Positions 33,124-42,800 of a DNA stretch of 64,000 nucleotides are shown here, piece by piece. The notes below the pieces were generated by a model. The model worked only from the letters and a program-made list of their open reading frames with translations. It did no database searches and was not told the DNA's origin. This stretch comes from Haloplanus sp. XH21 (lineage in GTDB: Archaea; Halobacteriota; Halobacteria; Halobacteriales; Haloferacaceae), in the NCBI RefSeq assembly GCF_023276355.1, contig NZ_JALLPL010000001.1:1612001-1676000 (forward strand). Reading direction: 5' to 3'. The first letter of the stretch is position 1. Each line of letters begins with the position of its first letter. The position numbers and the translations under genes are program-made.

Positions 33124-33131
33124 AAAAAAAA
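33124..33131 (-). terminator. T-run terminator of the VOC gene
   Basis: Eight consecutive A on the forward strand (T8 on the reverse) lie 26 nt past the VOC stop codon, a typical archaeal termination signal. Confidence 0.55.
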
Positions 33132-33156
33132 CCGTTACGGCGATCCGTCGTCGCGA

Positions 33157-33525
33157 TCAGTCCAGTGACTCGACGAGTTCGACGACGTGTCCGTCGGGGT
33201 CCTCGACGAACGCGGTGCGGGCGCCGGCCGCGGGCTGGTCGCCCGGTTCCTCGACGACGCCGTAGTGATCGATGTCTTCGAACACCGCGTCGACGTCGTC
33301 GACGCCGATGGCGAGGTGGTCCCAGGCGGTCCCCTGCTCGAACTCGGTTTCGCCTTCGGTCTCCGAGAGCTGAATCTCGACGCCGTCGTGGTCGGCAACG
33401 TAGCGGTTCTCCGTCTCGCCATCGGGCGTCTCGAAGGACCACGACTCCTCGAAGCCGAACTGTTCGTAGAAGGCGATCGATTCGTCCGCGTCCGCGACGT
33501 TCAGGCAGACGTGAATGAAGTTCAT
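33157..33525 (-). CDS. VOC/glyoxalase-family protein
   Basis: Single-domain VOC protein of 122 aa. The first beta-alpha-beta unit NFIHVCLNVADADESIAFYEQFGF and second DHLAIGVDDVDAVFEDI ... FVEDPDGHVVELVE give a His/Glu metal site as in lactoylglutathione lyase. The substrate is unknown. The start at 33525 is chosen over one 15 nt earlier because the fold begins there. It is read toward the CitE-family gene and ends in a T-run. Confidence 0.85.
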   Translation of the reverse strand: MNFIHVCLNVADADESIAFYEQFGFEESWSFETPDGETENRYVADHDGVEIQLSETEGETEFEQGTAWDHLAIGVDDVDAVFEDIDHYGVVEEPGDQPAAGARTAFVEDPDGHVVELVESLD

Positions 33526-33586
33526 CCGTGTCCCAAGCACGGCTTCGCCGGGACAAAAAGATACTGAGTCGGCGTCGCTGGACTCC

Positions 33587-34297
33587 TCAGACCGCGAGGT
33601 AGTCCGCGACGGCGTCCGCGTCCTCGAGGTCGGTTTCGGTCAGTTCCGTCTCGATTCGACCGTTGTCGACGACGTAACACCGCTCGGAGAGTTCACGGAT
33701 GACCTGCAGATTCTGCTCGACGAACAGTACGGTCACGCCGAACTCGTCGCTGATGCGGGCGATGTCGTCGGTTATCTGCTGGACGATGGAGGGCTGGATG
33801 CCCTCCGAGGGTTCGTCAAGCAAGAGCAGGTCGGGGTTGCCGGCGAGTGCGCGCCCGATGGCGAGCATCTGCTGTTCGCCCCCGCTCATCGTCCCCGCCT
33901 TCTGACTGCGACGCTCTTCGAGACGGGGGAAATACTCGTACACGTCGTCGACGAGTTTCTCCGACTTGTGTTCGCTGATGGTCAGGCCCATCTTGATGTT
34001 CTGTTCGACCGTGAGGTCGGGGAACACGTCGCGCCCCTGTGGGATGTAGCCCATCCCGAGGCGGGCGCGGCGGTCGGCCGACAGGTCGGTCACGTCGTCG
34101 CCGCGGTAGCGGATGGTTCCCTCGTCGGCCGAGAGCAGGCCGATGACCGTCTTCATCAGCGTGGTCTTGCCGACGCCGTTGCGACCCATGATACCGACCG
34201 TCTCGCCGCTCCCTATCGAGAGGTCGATATCCCGAAGGATGGGCGTGTTGCCGTAGGAGACATCGACGCCGTCCATCGTGAGCATCGGATCGCTCAT
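33587..34297 (-). CDS. ABC transporter ATPase, LivF/UrtE type
   Basis: ATP-binding subunit of 236 aa, last gene of a five-gene ABC operon. Walker A GRNGVGKTT (about 35-43), Q-loop IPQGRDVFPDLTV, signature MSGGEQQMLAIGRAL and Walker B LLLLDEPSEG are intact. The SEGIQPSIV motif is typical of LivF/UrtE. It overlaps the upstream LivG-type gene by 4 bp (ATGA). Confidence 0.9.
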   Translation of the reverse strand: MSDPMLTMDGVDVSYGNTPILRDIDLSIGSGETVGIMGRNGVGKTTLMKTVIGLLSADEGTIRYRGDDVTDLSADRRARLGMGYIPQGRDVFPDLTVEQNIKMGLTISEHKSEKLVDDVYEYFPRLEERRSQKAGTMSGGEQQMLAIGRALAGNPDLLLLDEPSEGIQPSIVQQITDDIARISDEFGVTVLFVEQNLQVIRELSERCYVVDNGRIETELTETDLEDADAVADYLAV

Positions 34298-35055
34298 TCG
34301 CGCACCTCCCCGAGGTAGATGCGGCGAACCTCGGGATCGTTCTCGATTTCCTCGATGGTGCCTTCGGCGAACACTTCGCCCTGATGGAGCACCGTCACCG
34401 ACTGCGCGATGGACCGCACGAAGTCGATGTCGTGTTCGATGACCAGAAGTGTTATGTCTCGCTCCTCGTTCAGGCGGTGGACGTACTCGGCGGTGCGTTC
34501 CGTCTCCTTGATGGACATGCCCGCGGCGGGTTCGTCCAACAGGAGCAGGTCGGGGTCGAGCGCCGACGCCATGGCGATCTCCAGCCACTGCTGTTGTCCG
34601 TGCGAGAGGTTGTCGACGCGGGTGTCGGCCTCGTCGAGGAGGTTGAAGTTATCGAGAGTGTCCTCGATAGCCGCGTCGATTCGGCTCCGGTCGACCTCTC
34701 GTTGGAGCGGGATGTGGACGTTCTGTCGAACGCTGAGTTCGCCGTACACGGCCGGCACCTGAAACTTCATGCTCAGGCCGGTCCGGGCGCGGTCGTGTTG
34801 CGAGAGGTCGGTGATGTCGTTGCCCTTGTACCGTATCCTCCCCTCGGACGGCGTGAGCTGCCCGACGAGAAGTTTCAGCAAGGTGCTTTTGCCAGCCCCG
34901 TTCGGGCCGATGAGACACCGAATCTCGCCGCGTTCGATGCGAAGGTTCACGTCGTCGACGGCGACGAGGCCGCCGAATCGCTTGGTGAGGCCGTCGGTCT
35001 GAAGCAGGGCGTCACCGGCCGCCGTGGCGTCCGTGCCGCGTTCGCTCGCGGTCAC
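34294..35055 (-). CDS. ABC transporter ATPase, LivG/UrtD type
   Basis: ATP-binding subunit of 253 aa. Walker A GPNGAGKST, Walker B LLLLDEPAAGMS and the signature LSHGQQQWLEI are present. The LSHGQ-QWLEI form is the one I associate with UrtD (urea) transporters rather than classical LivG (LSYG), supporting a urea/amide substrate. It overlaps the permease gene upstream by 4 bp and the LivF-type gene downstream by 4 bp. Confidence 0.9.
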   Translation of the reverse strand: MTASERGTDATAAGDALLQTDGLTKRFGGLVAVDDVNLRIERGEIRCLIGPNGAGKSTLLKLLVGQLTPSEGRIRYKGNDITDLSQHDRARTGLSMKFQVPAVYGELSVRQNVHIPLQREVDRSRIDAAIEDTLDNFNLLDEADTRVDNLSHGQQQWLEIAMASALDPDLLLLDEPAAGMSIKETERTAEYVHRLNEERDITLLVIEHDIDFVRSIAQSVTVLHQGEVFAEGTIEEIENDPEVRRIYLGEVRE

Positions 35056-36149
35056 GAGGAGTCACCTCCATCGGAAAGTCGCTCACGGACTCGCCGGTGT
35101 ATCTGGGGGACGAACCCCTCCGGAAGCACCAGGATGACGAACAACAGCAGTCCACCGAGAATGACCATCGAGAACTGGCCGCCGAACACCGAGAGCTTCT
35201 GTGAGATGAAGGAGACGGCGAACGTCCCGATGATGGCTCCGCTGAGCCACTTGCGCCCGCCGGTGGCTACCCAGATGATGGGCAGTGCGGCGAACGTCAG
35301 TCCGAACACGCTCGGGTCGATGTAGTTCCCCCACGAAGCGTAGACGACGCCGCCGAATCCGGCGAGAACGCCTCCGAAGGTGAACACGCCGAGTTTGACT
35401 CGGCGGGTGTCGTAGCCGAACAGTTCCGTCCGTTCCTGATTCTCTCGGATACCGACCATCACGTATCCGATGTTGCTGTTGACGAGGACGCGCAGTCCAA
35501 GGTAGGTGAGCAACAGCGTTCCGACGACGAAGTAGTAGAACGCCGTGTCGGTGATAGTGATGGCGGTGTCGCCGACGCCGAGTGCGAGGCTGGGGATTTC
35601 GGTCATCCCGTTGAAGCCACCGAGACGCGCCTCTCCGATGGCCCACTTATCGCCGGCGGTCTGTCCCATGAACGTGCCCAACACGAGCGTGACCGCCAGT
35701 GTGATGATGGCGACGTACACGTCGCTCACCCCCCCGTAGAACATGAAATATCCCACGAGGAAGGCGAAGGTACCGGAGACGCCGATGCCGACGAGGAGGC
35801 CGGCAACGGTCCCGATGGGACCGGTCACGTTGATGCTGACGACGCCGAACGTGTAGCCAGCGACGCCGTAGAACGCCACCTGACCGAAGCTGAAGATGCC
35901 AGTGTACCCCCAGACGAGACAGAGGCTCAGCCCGAGGAACGCCGACACCAGCAGGTAGGCGGTGTTCGAGACGTAGTACGACGAGCGCAGCATCGGATAG
36001 ACGAGGAGTAGACCGACGAGCACCGCGAGTGCGGCCCAGAAGGTCCGTCCGTTCCCGAGGGTGTTCGGTCCCTCGAGCGCGTCTCGGGCGCGCGCAACGA
36101 CGCCGTCCGATGTCGTGTGGTCGACACCACTCGTGGTTTCACCGGCCAT
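35052..36149 (-). CDS. ABC transporter permease, LivM/UrtC type
   Basis: Membrane subunit of 365 aa with about 9-10 helices and the LivM/UrtC signature (LVWGYTGIFSFGQVAFYGVAG in the middle, FTFGGVLAGFGGVVYAS later). The ATG at 36149 is favoured over GTG 36158 because a full Shine-Dalgarno GGAGGTG lies 8 nt upstream, one of the clearest in the window. It lies 1 bp after the LivH-type stop codon. Confidence 0.88.
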   Translation of the reverse strand: MAGETTSGVDHTTSDGVVARARDALEGPNTLGNGRTFWAALAVLVGLLLVYPMLRSSYYVSNTAYLLVSAFLGLSLCLVWGYTGIFSFGQVAFYGVAGYTFGVVSINVTGPIGTVAGLLVGIGVSGTFAFLVGYFMFYGGVSDVYVAIITLAVTLVLGTFMGQTAGDKWAIGEARLGGFNGMTEIPSLALGVGDTAITITDTAFYYFVVGTLLLTYLGLRVLVNSNIGYVMVGIRENQERTELFGYDTRRVKLGVFTFGGVLAGFGGVVYASWGNYIDPSVFGLTFAALPIIWVATGGRKWLSGAIIGTFAVSFISQKLSVFGGQFSMVILGGLLLFVILVLPEGFVPQIHRRVRERLSDGGDSS

Positions 36150-36150
36150 C

Positions 36151-37032
36151 TCAGGCACCTCCCCGTATCTGGTCGAGGAGTCCGGTGATACCGCGCGGGA
36201 GCGCGCGGATCACGAGTATTGTCGTCACGAGCAGCGCCATTCGACCGGCGAACGTGCCGAAGAGATTCGAGAACACAGCGTTGATGAAACCGAGGAGGAC
36301 GCCGGCCGTGGTGGTTCCGACTAGCACCGAGGCGCCGCCGACGACGACGGTGACGAACGCTTCGACCAGGAAGGTCGAACCCATCCCGGGAACGAGCGTC
36401 ATCGTCGGCGCGTACAGCGCACCGGTCAAGCCGGCGAGTGCCGAACCAAGGCCGAACGTCAGCAGATACATTCGGTTGGTGTCGACGCCGAGCGACCGGC
36501 TCATCTCCTCGTCCTGAATCGTCGCTCTGGCGCGGGTGCCGAAGGTCGTTCGGGTGAACAGCCAGTACAGGAGTCCGAGCAGAGCCAGACTCGCCACCGC
36601 GAGCAGGATGCGGTACGTCGAGTACGAGAACGGCCCGTACTGGATGGTACCGAGCGGCGTCCCGATACTGGACAGCGAGGACCCGAAGATGATTCGGAGC
36701 CCCTGAATCATGATGAGGCTGATTCCCCACGTCGCCACCATCGAATCGAGCAGACGCCCGTACAGCCGACGGATGACGGTCAGTTCGAGAATGATGCCGA
36801 ACACCGTCGTCAGCGCGACGCCGATGAGCATCGCGACGGGGAGCGGCATACCGGCGTTGAAGCTGAGTGCAGTGCCGTACGCTCCGACGGTGATGAACTC
36901 CCCGTGGGCGAGGTTGATGACTCCCATCATACCGAAGATGATAGCTAGCCCAATCGCCGACAGCACGAGGAAGCCGAAGCTGTCGAGGAACTGAAGGAGG
37001 AGGTTGAGCAGTTGCGGGAGTATCGATGCCAT
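36151..37032 (-). CDS. ABC transporter permease, LivH/UrtB type
   Basis: Membrane subunit of 293 aa with about 8 helices. The LivH hallmark GMMGVINLAHGEFITVGAYG (residues 34-53) and a late GRMALLVTTILVIRALPRG are clear, as is the cytoplasmic EEMSRSLGVDTNRM loop (EAA-like). It begins 9 bp after the substrate-binding protein gene and is translationally linked to the second permease. Confidence 0.9.
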   Translation of the reverse strand: MASILPQLLNLLLQFLDSFGFLVLSAIGLAIIFGMMGVINLAHGEFITVGAYGTALSFNAGMPLPVAMLIGVALTTVFGIILELTVIRRLYGRLLDSMVATWGISLIMIQGLRIIFGSSLSSIGTPLGTIQYGPFSYSTYRILLAVASLALLGLLYWLFTRTTFGTRARATIQDEEMSRSLGVDTNRMYLLTFGLGSALAGLTGALYAPTMTLVPGMGSTFLVEAFVTVVVGGASVLVGTTTAGVLLGFINAVFSNLFGTFAGRMALLVTTILVIRALPRGITGLLDQIRGGA

Positions 37033-37041
37033 CGTGTGAGG

Positions 37042-38355
37042 TTAGACTCCCTGCGGCGTGAACTGCTTGGTTGGCTCCTGCTCGCTCGTTCCGATGACCT
37101 CGGTCAGGTCAACGCCGGGGTACGGCTCTTGGCGGAGCCAGTACGGTTCGACGGCCTGCTGGTTCTGGAAGCTAATTTCGTGGTTCTCGTCGGCGCGGGC
37201 CAGTCGAATCTGGTGGGTGACGTGGTGGGTCTTGGGGTCGGTGGTCACCGTTCCCTCCGGTGCTTCGACCGTCATCGGCTCCTCGTCGAGCACTTTCTGG
37301 ACTTCGTCCTGATTCGTGGTGCCCGCCTTCTCGACGGCCTTCTTGTAGAGGTACGTCGTGAAGTAGGAGTTCTGCGCCATCTGACCGACGTAGTCGGCGT
37401 CTGGCCAGCGGTCGTAGAACCGGTCGACGAAGTTCCGGTTTCGCTCGGTCGGAATCTCCTGCATGTAGTTGACGCCGACGTACATGTCCGCAAGCGCAGG
37501 CGGGTCGAACCGCTTGTGTTCGTAGCCTTGCGCCATGTTGACTGTCGTCGACATGGGGACGTCCAGGCCGGCGGCGTTCTTCTGGTTGTAGAAGGACGCG
37601 TGGTTCGAACCGACCAGAAGCGTCACGAGGAGGTCCGGGTCGGCGTCCTGAATCCGGTTGATGGTCGACCCGAACTGGGAGACATTGAGGGGGATGAACT
37701 CCTCGTTCATGACGTTCGCGCCGATTTCGTTGGCGATTTTTCGGTACCAGGCGGCCGTAATCTGTCCGAAGTTGTAGTCAGCCGCGATGGTGTAGATATC
37801 GTTCCCGAACTCGTTGGTCAGGAACTCCAGTGTCGTCGAAATTTGCTGTTCGGGGACGGCGCCCGTACACCAGGTGTACGTGTCGGCGACGCCACCTTCG
37901 TACTGGTTGGTGTAGAAGTACAGTTGCTGGTTCTCGTCGACGATGGGGCGGATGGCCTCTCGGGAACTGCTGGCGAACCCTCCGAAGAGAACGTCGACGT
38001 TGTCCCGACTGATGAGCCGGCGTGCGAGTTCCTGGTAGCGCTGGTTGTCCGACTGGGGGTCGGGGGCGATCATCTCGATCTCCTGCCCGTTGATCCCACC
38101 CTCCTCGTTGATCTCCTCGACGGCCAGTTTCTGTGCGTGGTACTTCTGGATGCCCGTGAGCGCGAAATTGCCCGACTGGTCCTCGAGGACGCCCATCTTG
38201 AGCGTGTCCGAACCGCCGCCGCCGGTGATGCCCGAACAACCGGCGGTAAGAGCGACTGCACCCGCCGCACCCGACGCCTGAAGGAACCGTCGCCGAGTCG
38301 ACCTCGACGTATTGTTTCTATTCTCTGACTTTTTGGGGTCGTTGGCTTCTGTCAT
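37042..38355 (-). CDS. Urea/short-chain amide-type ABC substrate-binding lipoprotein (UrtA/FmdD/AmiC-like)
   Basis: Extracellular solute-binding protein of 437 aa. A Tat signal (STRRRFLQ, residues 18-25) is followed by a lipobox LTAGC (about 36-40), so it is probably a membrane-anchored lipoprotein. The type I periplasmic-binding fold begins LKMGVLEDQSGNFALTG. GGFASSSREAIRPI and YFYTNQYEGG match UrtA/AmiC/FmdD proteins more than branched-chain amino acid binders. Its gene leads the operon and lies divergent from an acetamidase/formamidase gene, which fits uptake of urea or amides. A strong TATA (TATATATA) lies about 35 nt upstream. Confidence 0.86.
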   Translation of the reverse strand: MTEANDPKKSENRNNTSRSTRRRFLQASGAAGAVALTAGCSGITGGGGSDTLKMGVLEDQSGNFALTGIQKYHAQKLAVEEINEEGGINGQEIEMIAPDPQSDNQRYQELARRLISRDNVDVLFGGFASSSREAIRPIVDENQQLYFYTNQYEGGVADTYTWCTGAVPEQQISTTLEFLTNEFGNDIYTIAADYNFGQITAAWYRKIANEIGANVMNEEFIPLNVSQFGSTINRIQDADPDLLVTLLVGSNHASFYNQKNAAGLDVPMSTTVNMAQGYEHKRFDPPALADMYVGVNYMQEIPTERNRNFVDRFYDRWPDADYVGQMAQNSYFTTYLYKKAVEKAGTTNQDEVQKVLDEEPMTVEAPEGTVTTDPKTHHVTHQIRLARADENHEISFQNQQAVEPYWLRQEPYPGVDLTEVIGTSEQEPTKQFTPQGV

Positions 38356-38360
38356 ACTGC

Positions 38361-38395
38361 ACCTACCATTCGTGGTACATTCATAGTATATATAT
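38361..38395 (-). promoter_or_regulatory. Promoter of the ABC operon with small palindrome
   Basis: Reverse-strand TATATATA (38387-38394), then a hairpin-like TACCA-TTCG-TGGTA (38364-38377) and an AGGTG ribosome-binding-like sequence just before the start codon. The palindrome lies between TATA box and start, a usual position for a haloarchaeal operator. The remaining gap to the amidase (38396-38652) is AT-rich and holds no gene that I can support. Confidence 0.45.
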
Positions 38396-38692
38396 ATTTC
38401 TCAGGATACACCGACAGTTCGAGGAGCTATCTCCGAGATAGCGCCCGCCAGTTCCACGATAATCCGAAATAAAAGGATTAATAATTCTACTTACCTCGAA
38501 GGAAAGATTGATCATTCATTATGGTTTCCCTCCGGTGATACGTACAAATCGGCCCACCGGCGAATTTAGAAGATGAGCACGCTGGAAAATCGCCTCATAA
38601 CTGGACAATACGTTCTAATAGCTGGTTTCGGTGCCTGATTGTCCACGACGACACTTTTAATTAGACCGCCAATCCACTCAGTACCGATCGAC

Positions 38693-39616
38693 ATGACGAC
38701 ACACCAATTAACAGAAGCGAAACAGGACGGCTACCACTACACGGTCGGCCCGTATTTCGATCCGGTACTGGAGATCGAACCGGGTGACACCGTGGAAGTC
38801 GAGACGGAGGACGCCTTCGAGGGCGCCATCGAGACGGAGGACGACTTGCCCAGCGAGGTGCTGGGCGACTATCTCAACCCCCAGAACGGTCCGATCTACG
38901 TGGAGGGCGCCGAGGAGGGCGACGCGCTGGCGATCACCATCGAGGAGATCGAACCGCGTGGATCTCAGCCCCGAGGGACGACCTGTACGGTGCCCAACTT
39001 CGGCGGTCTGTCGGCCACGGACCGGACGGCGATGCTCCACGACCCGCTTCCGGAAATCGTCAAGAAACTCGAAGTCACGACGGAAGGGACGGTCTGGAAC
39101 GACGATATCACCATCCCCTACGAGCCCTTCATCGGCACCATCAGCACGTCGCCGAAAATCGACTCGGTGAACGCACTGACGCCATTCAAACACGGCGGGA
39201 ACATGGACTTGCCGGACGTGCGCCCCGGCAACACGATCTATCTGCCCGTCGAAGTCGAGGGCGGGTACGTCTACCTCGGCGACTGTCACGCCGCACAGGG
39301 CGACGGCGAACTCTGTGGTGTCGCCATCGAGCACCCCACCAACACCACGATTACCGTCGACCTGATCAAAGACTGGGAACTCGAATGGCCGCGCCTGGAG
39401 TCCGACGACTTCATCATGAGCATCGGTAGCGTCCGTCCCATGGAGGACGCCGCGCGCGCGGCGTACACGGACCTCGTGAACTGGCTTGCCGACGACTACG
39501 GCTTCGACCAGATGGAGGCGTATATGCTTCTGACGCAGGTCGGACACGTTCGACTGGGCAACATGGTCGACCCGAACTACACTATCGGCGCCGGCATCGA
39601 CAAGTCGTACCTGTAG
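38693..39616 (+). CDS. Acetamidase/formamidase family amidohydrolase
   Basis: Enzyme of 307 aa of the FmdA/AmdA fold, which releases ammonia from formamide or acetamide. Family features include HYTVGPYFDPVLEIEPGDTVEVET near the start, the central PNFGGLSATDRTAML, GGNMDLPDVRPGNTIYLPV, and GDCHAAQGDGELCGVAIE (catalytic His/Glu area). The ATG at 38693 is preferred; CTTTTAATTA at 38653-38662 gives a TSS about 10 nt before it. It is divergent from the amide-type ABC transporter, so the two form a probable nitrogen-scavenging unit. A T-run lies 13 nt past the stop. Confidence 0.9.
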   Translation: MTTHQLTEAKQDGYHYTVGPYFDPVLEIEPGDTVEVETEDAFEGAIETEDDLPSEVLGDYLNPQNGPIYVEGAEEGDALAITIEEIEPRGSQPRGTTCTVPNFGGLSATDRTAMLHDPLPEIVKKLEVTTEGTVWNDDITIPYEPFIGTISTSPKIDSVNALTPFKHGGNMDLPDVRPGNTIYLPVEVEGGYVYLGDCHAAQGDGELCGVAIEHPTNTTITVDLIKDWELEWPRLESDDFIMSIGSVRPMEDAARAAYTDLVNWLADDYGFDQMEAYMLLTQVGHVRLGNMVDPNYTIGAGIDKSYL

Positions 39617-39628
39617 TCACGAATACCA

Positions 39629-39634
39629 TTTTTT
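39629..39634 (+). terminator. T-run after the amidase gene
   Basis: Six consecutive T, 13-18 nt past the stop codon, typical of archaeal termination. Confidence 0.45.
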
Positions 39635-39830
39635 CCGGACTCATTCGCCGTTCATTTCAACCCGCTCGCCGTGTGTCGATTCCGGCAACATTACGTGAAT
39701 ATATGGGTCGATTTCTATCGCTCCCGGCAATAATACCGGTGCATCTTTCGTGTACAATAGCCTGACGGCGACGAGTTGGGTGTGACCGGCTAGCGCAGGA
39801 CTTAAATTAGGTGGGGCCAGTGGGACGTAC

Positions 39831-42800
39831 ATGGCCATTGATGAACGATCAACGGAACTAGAGACCTCGGCCGACGCCTTGGGCCATGAGCATCCGGACG
39901 CGGATGAGTACGAGGCGCTCGCCGAGGACCTCCGTGAGGGTGTGCAAGGGGACGTTTCCTTCGACGAGTACGCGCAGGTACTGTACGCGACGGACGGGAG
40001 CATCTATCAGGCGAAACCCGCCGGGGTAGTGCTGCCGCGGAACATCAGTGACGTGAAACACACGGTCGAGATGGCCGCCGAACACGGCGTGCCGATCCTG
40101 CCGCGCGGGACGGGATCCTCGCTCGGCGGACAGACCGTCGGACCGGGCTGTGTCGTCATCGACTTCACCCGGTATATGGACGACATCGTCGACGTCGATA
40201 CGGACGCCCAGCGAGCGGTCGTCCAGCCCGGCGTCGTGCAGGACCACCTCGACAACCACCTCGAACAGTACGGGCTGAAGTTCGCGCCGGACCCGGCGTC
40301 GTCGAACCGGTCGACCATCGTCGGCGGTATCGGCAACAACTCCACCGGCGCACACTCCGTGCGCTACGGCATCACCGACGCCTACACCGAGGAACTCGAT
40401 GTCGTCCTCGCGGACGGGTCGCTGATCCACACCGAGGAGATCGTCCTCGACAGCAGTGCGTGGGAGGAGAAAGTCGAGGACGACGACCTGGAGGCCCGGA
40501 TCTACGAGACGGTCCGCCGTCTCGTCGAGGACCACGAGGAGGAAATCGAGGACAAGTTCCCCGACCTCAAACGCTCCGTTTCGGGCTACAACCTGCAGAA
40601 GGTCATCTACGAGAACGAGGACGGCGACGAGGTCATCAACCTCTCCAAGCTCTTCGTCGGCGCGGAGGGGACGCTCGGCGTCATCGTCGAGGCCGAAGTC
40701 TCCCTCGTCACGCTGCCCGAGGAGACGGCGCTCGTGCTCTACTGTTTCGACGATCTGGTCGAAACGATGGAGGCGGTGCCCGAGGCGCTCCAGTTCGACG
40801 TGGGCGCGGTGGAGTTGATGGACGACGAAGTGTTCGACCTGGCCGCCGACTCGACGGAGTACGCCCAGTACGTCGAGATGATCCCGGAAGGGACGAAGGC
40901 GGCCCTGATGCTGGAGTTCGACTCCGAACTCGTCGACGACTTCGAGGAGGCCATCGCCGAGACGAACGAGTACTTCGTCGAGAACGGCGACGCCTTCCAC
41001 GCCATCGAGGCCTACACTGAGGAGGACCAGGCGGACATCTGGAAGCTCCGAAAGGCGGCGATTCCCCTGCTCATGGGGATGAAAGGCGACCCCAAGCCGT
41101 ACCCGTTCATCGAGGACGCGACGGTGCCGCCGGAGGAGCTCTCCGAGTACGTCTTCGAATTTGAAGAGGTTCTGGAGGACCACGGCACGTCCGCGGCCTA
41201 CTTCGCCCACGCCGGAAGCGGGACGCTCCACATCCGGCCCATCCTCAACCTCAAGGAGAACGAGGGCATCCAGAAGATGCACTCCATCACCGAGGACGTC
41301 ACCGATCTGGTGCTCGACCATTACGGGTCGTTCTCGGGCGAACACGGCGACGGGATGGCGCGCACGGAGTTCAACCCCAAGATGTACGGGGACGAACTCT
41401 GGCAGGCGTTCAAGGAACTGAAGACGGCGTTCGACCCCGAGTGGCAGATGAACCCGGGCAACGTCGTCTACCGCGACGGGCCCGAGGACATCGGTCCGGA
41501 CTCCGAGCGCGGCGTCGGCGCCGACATGCGGGAGAACCTCCGCTACGGCGCGGACTACCAGTCGGTCGAACCCCAGACCACGCTCGATTTCGACGACGAG
41601 GGCGGCTTCTCGCATCTCGTCGAACTGTGTAACGGCTGTGGAACCTGTCGACAGACCGACTCGGAGGTCATGTGTCCGACCTACCGCGCCTCCGAGGAGG
41701 AGATTCAGACCACGCGTGGCCGCGCGAACATGCTCCGGGCGGCCATCAGCGGCGAACTCGACGAGGACGAAATCTACTCCGACCGCTTCCAGGAGGAAGT
41801 GATGGACCTCTGTGTCGGCTGTAAGGGCTGTAAGAGCGACTGCCCGACCGGCGTCGACATGGCGAAACTCAAGACGGAGGTCAAACACCAGTACCACCAG
41901 GAAGAGGGAATCAGCCTCCGCGAACGCGTCTTCGCCAACATCGACACGCTGTCGAAGATCGGCTCGATGCTCGCGCCCGTCTCCAACATCGCGCCCAAGA
42001 TTCCGGGCGCGCGTAAGGTGATGGAAGAGGCCATCGGCATCTCGAGCGAGCGCGAACTCCCCACCTTCGCGAGCGAGAGCCTCGAAGCGTGGTTCGAGCG
42101 TCGCGGTCGGTGTCAGGTCGCCCCCAGCGAGGCCAACGATCAGGTGTTGCTGTTCCCCGACACCTACACCAACTACATCTACCCCGACGCGGGGAAGGCG
42201 GCGATCCGCGTCCTCGAGGCTGCGGACGTCTACGTCCGCATCCCGGACGACGTGGCGCCCTCGGGGCGGGCGGCCTTCTCGTCGGGTATGCTCGACCTGA
42301 GCCGTGAGCGCGCCGAGACGAACGTCTCCGCGCTCGAGTCGGACGTCGAGGACGGCTGGTCGGTCGTGTTCATCGAACCCTCCGACGCCGTCATGTTCCA
42401 GGACGAGTACCGTGATCTGCTCTCGGGAGATGCCGTGGAGGCCGTCTCGGACGCCGCCTACGGCATCATGGAGTACGCAGACGTGACTGGCCTGACCGAA
42501 GCGACGGACTTCGGCCCGCCACAGCAGACCCTGTCCTACCACGGGCACTGCAACCAGAAGGCGACCAACAAGGACCACCACGCCGTCGGCGTCCTGCAGG
42601 GCGCGGGCTACGACGTCGACCCGCTCAACACGACCTGCTGTGGGATGGCCGGCTCCTTCGGCTACCACGAGGAGCATTACGACATCTCCCAGGCCATCGG
42701 CAGTCTCCTGTTCGAGGAAGTCGACGAGAGCCCGGGCGATGTGGTGACCGCGCCCGGCGCCTCCTGCCGGTCGCAGCTCGGTGACGAGTACGGCGATCAC

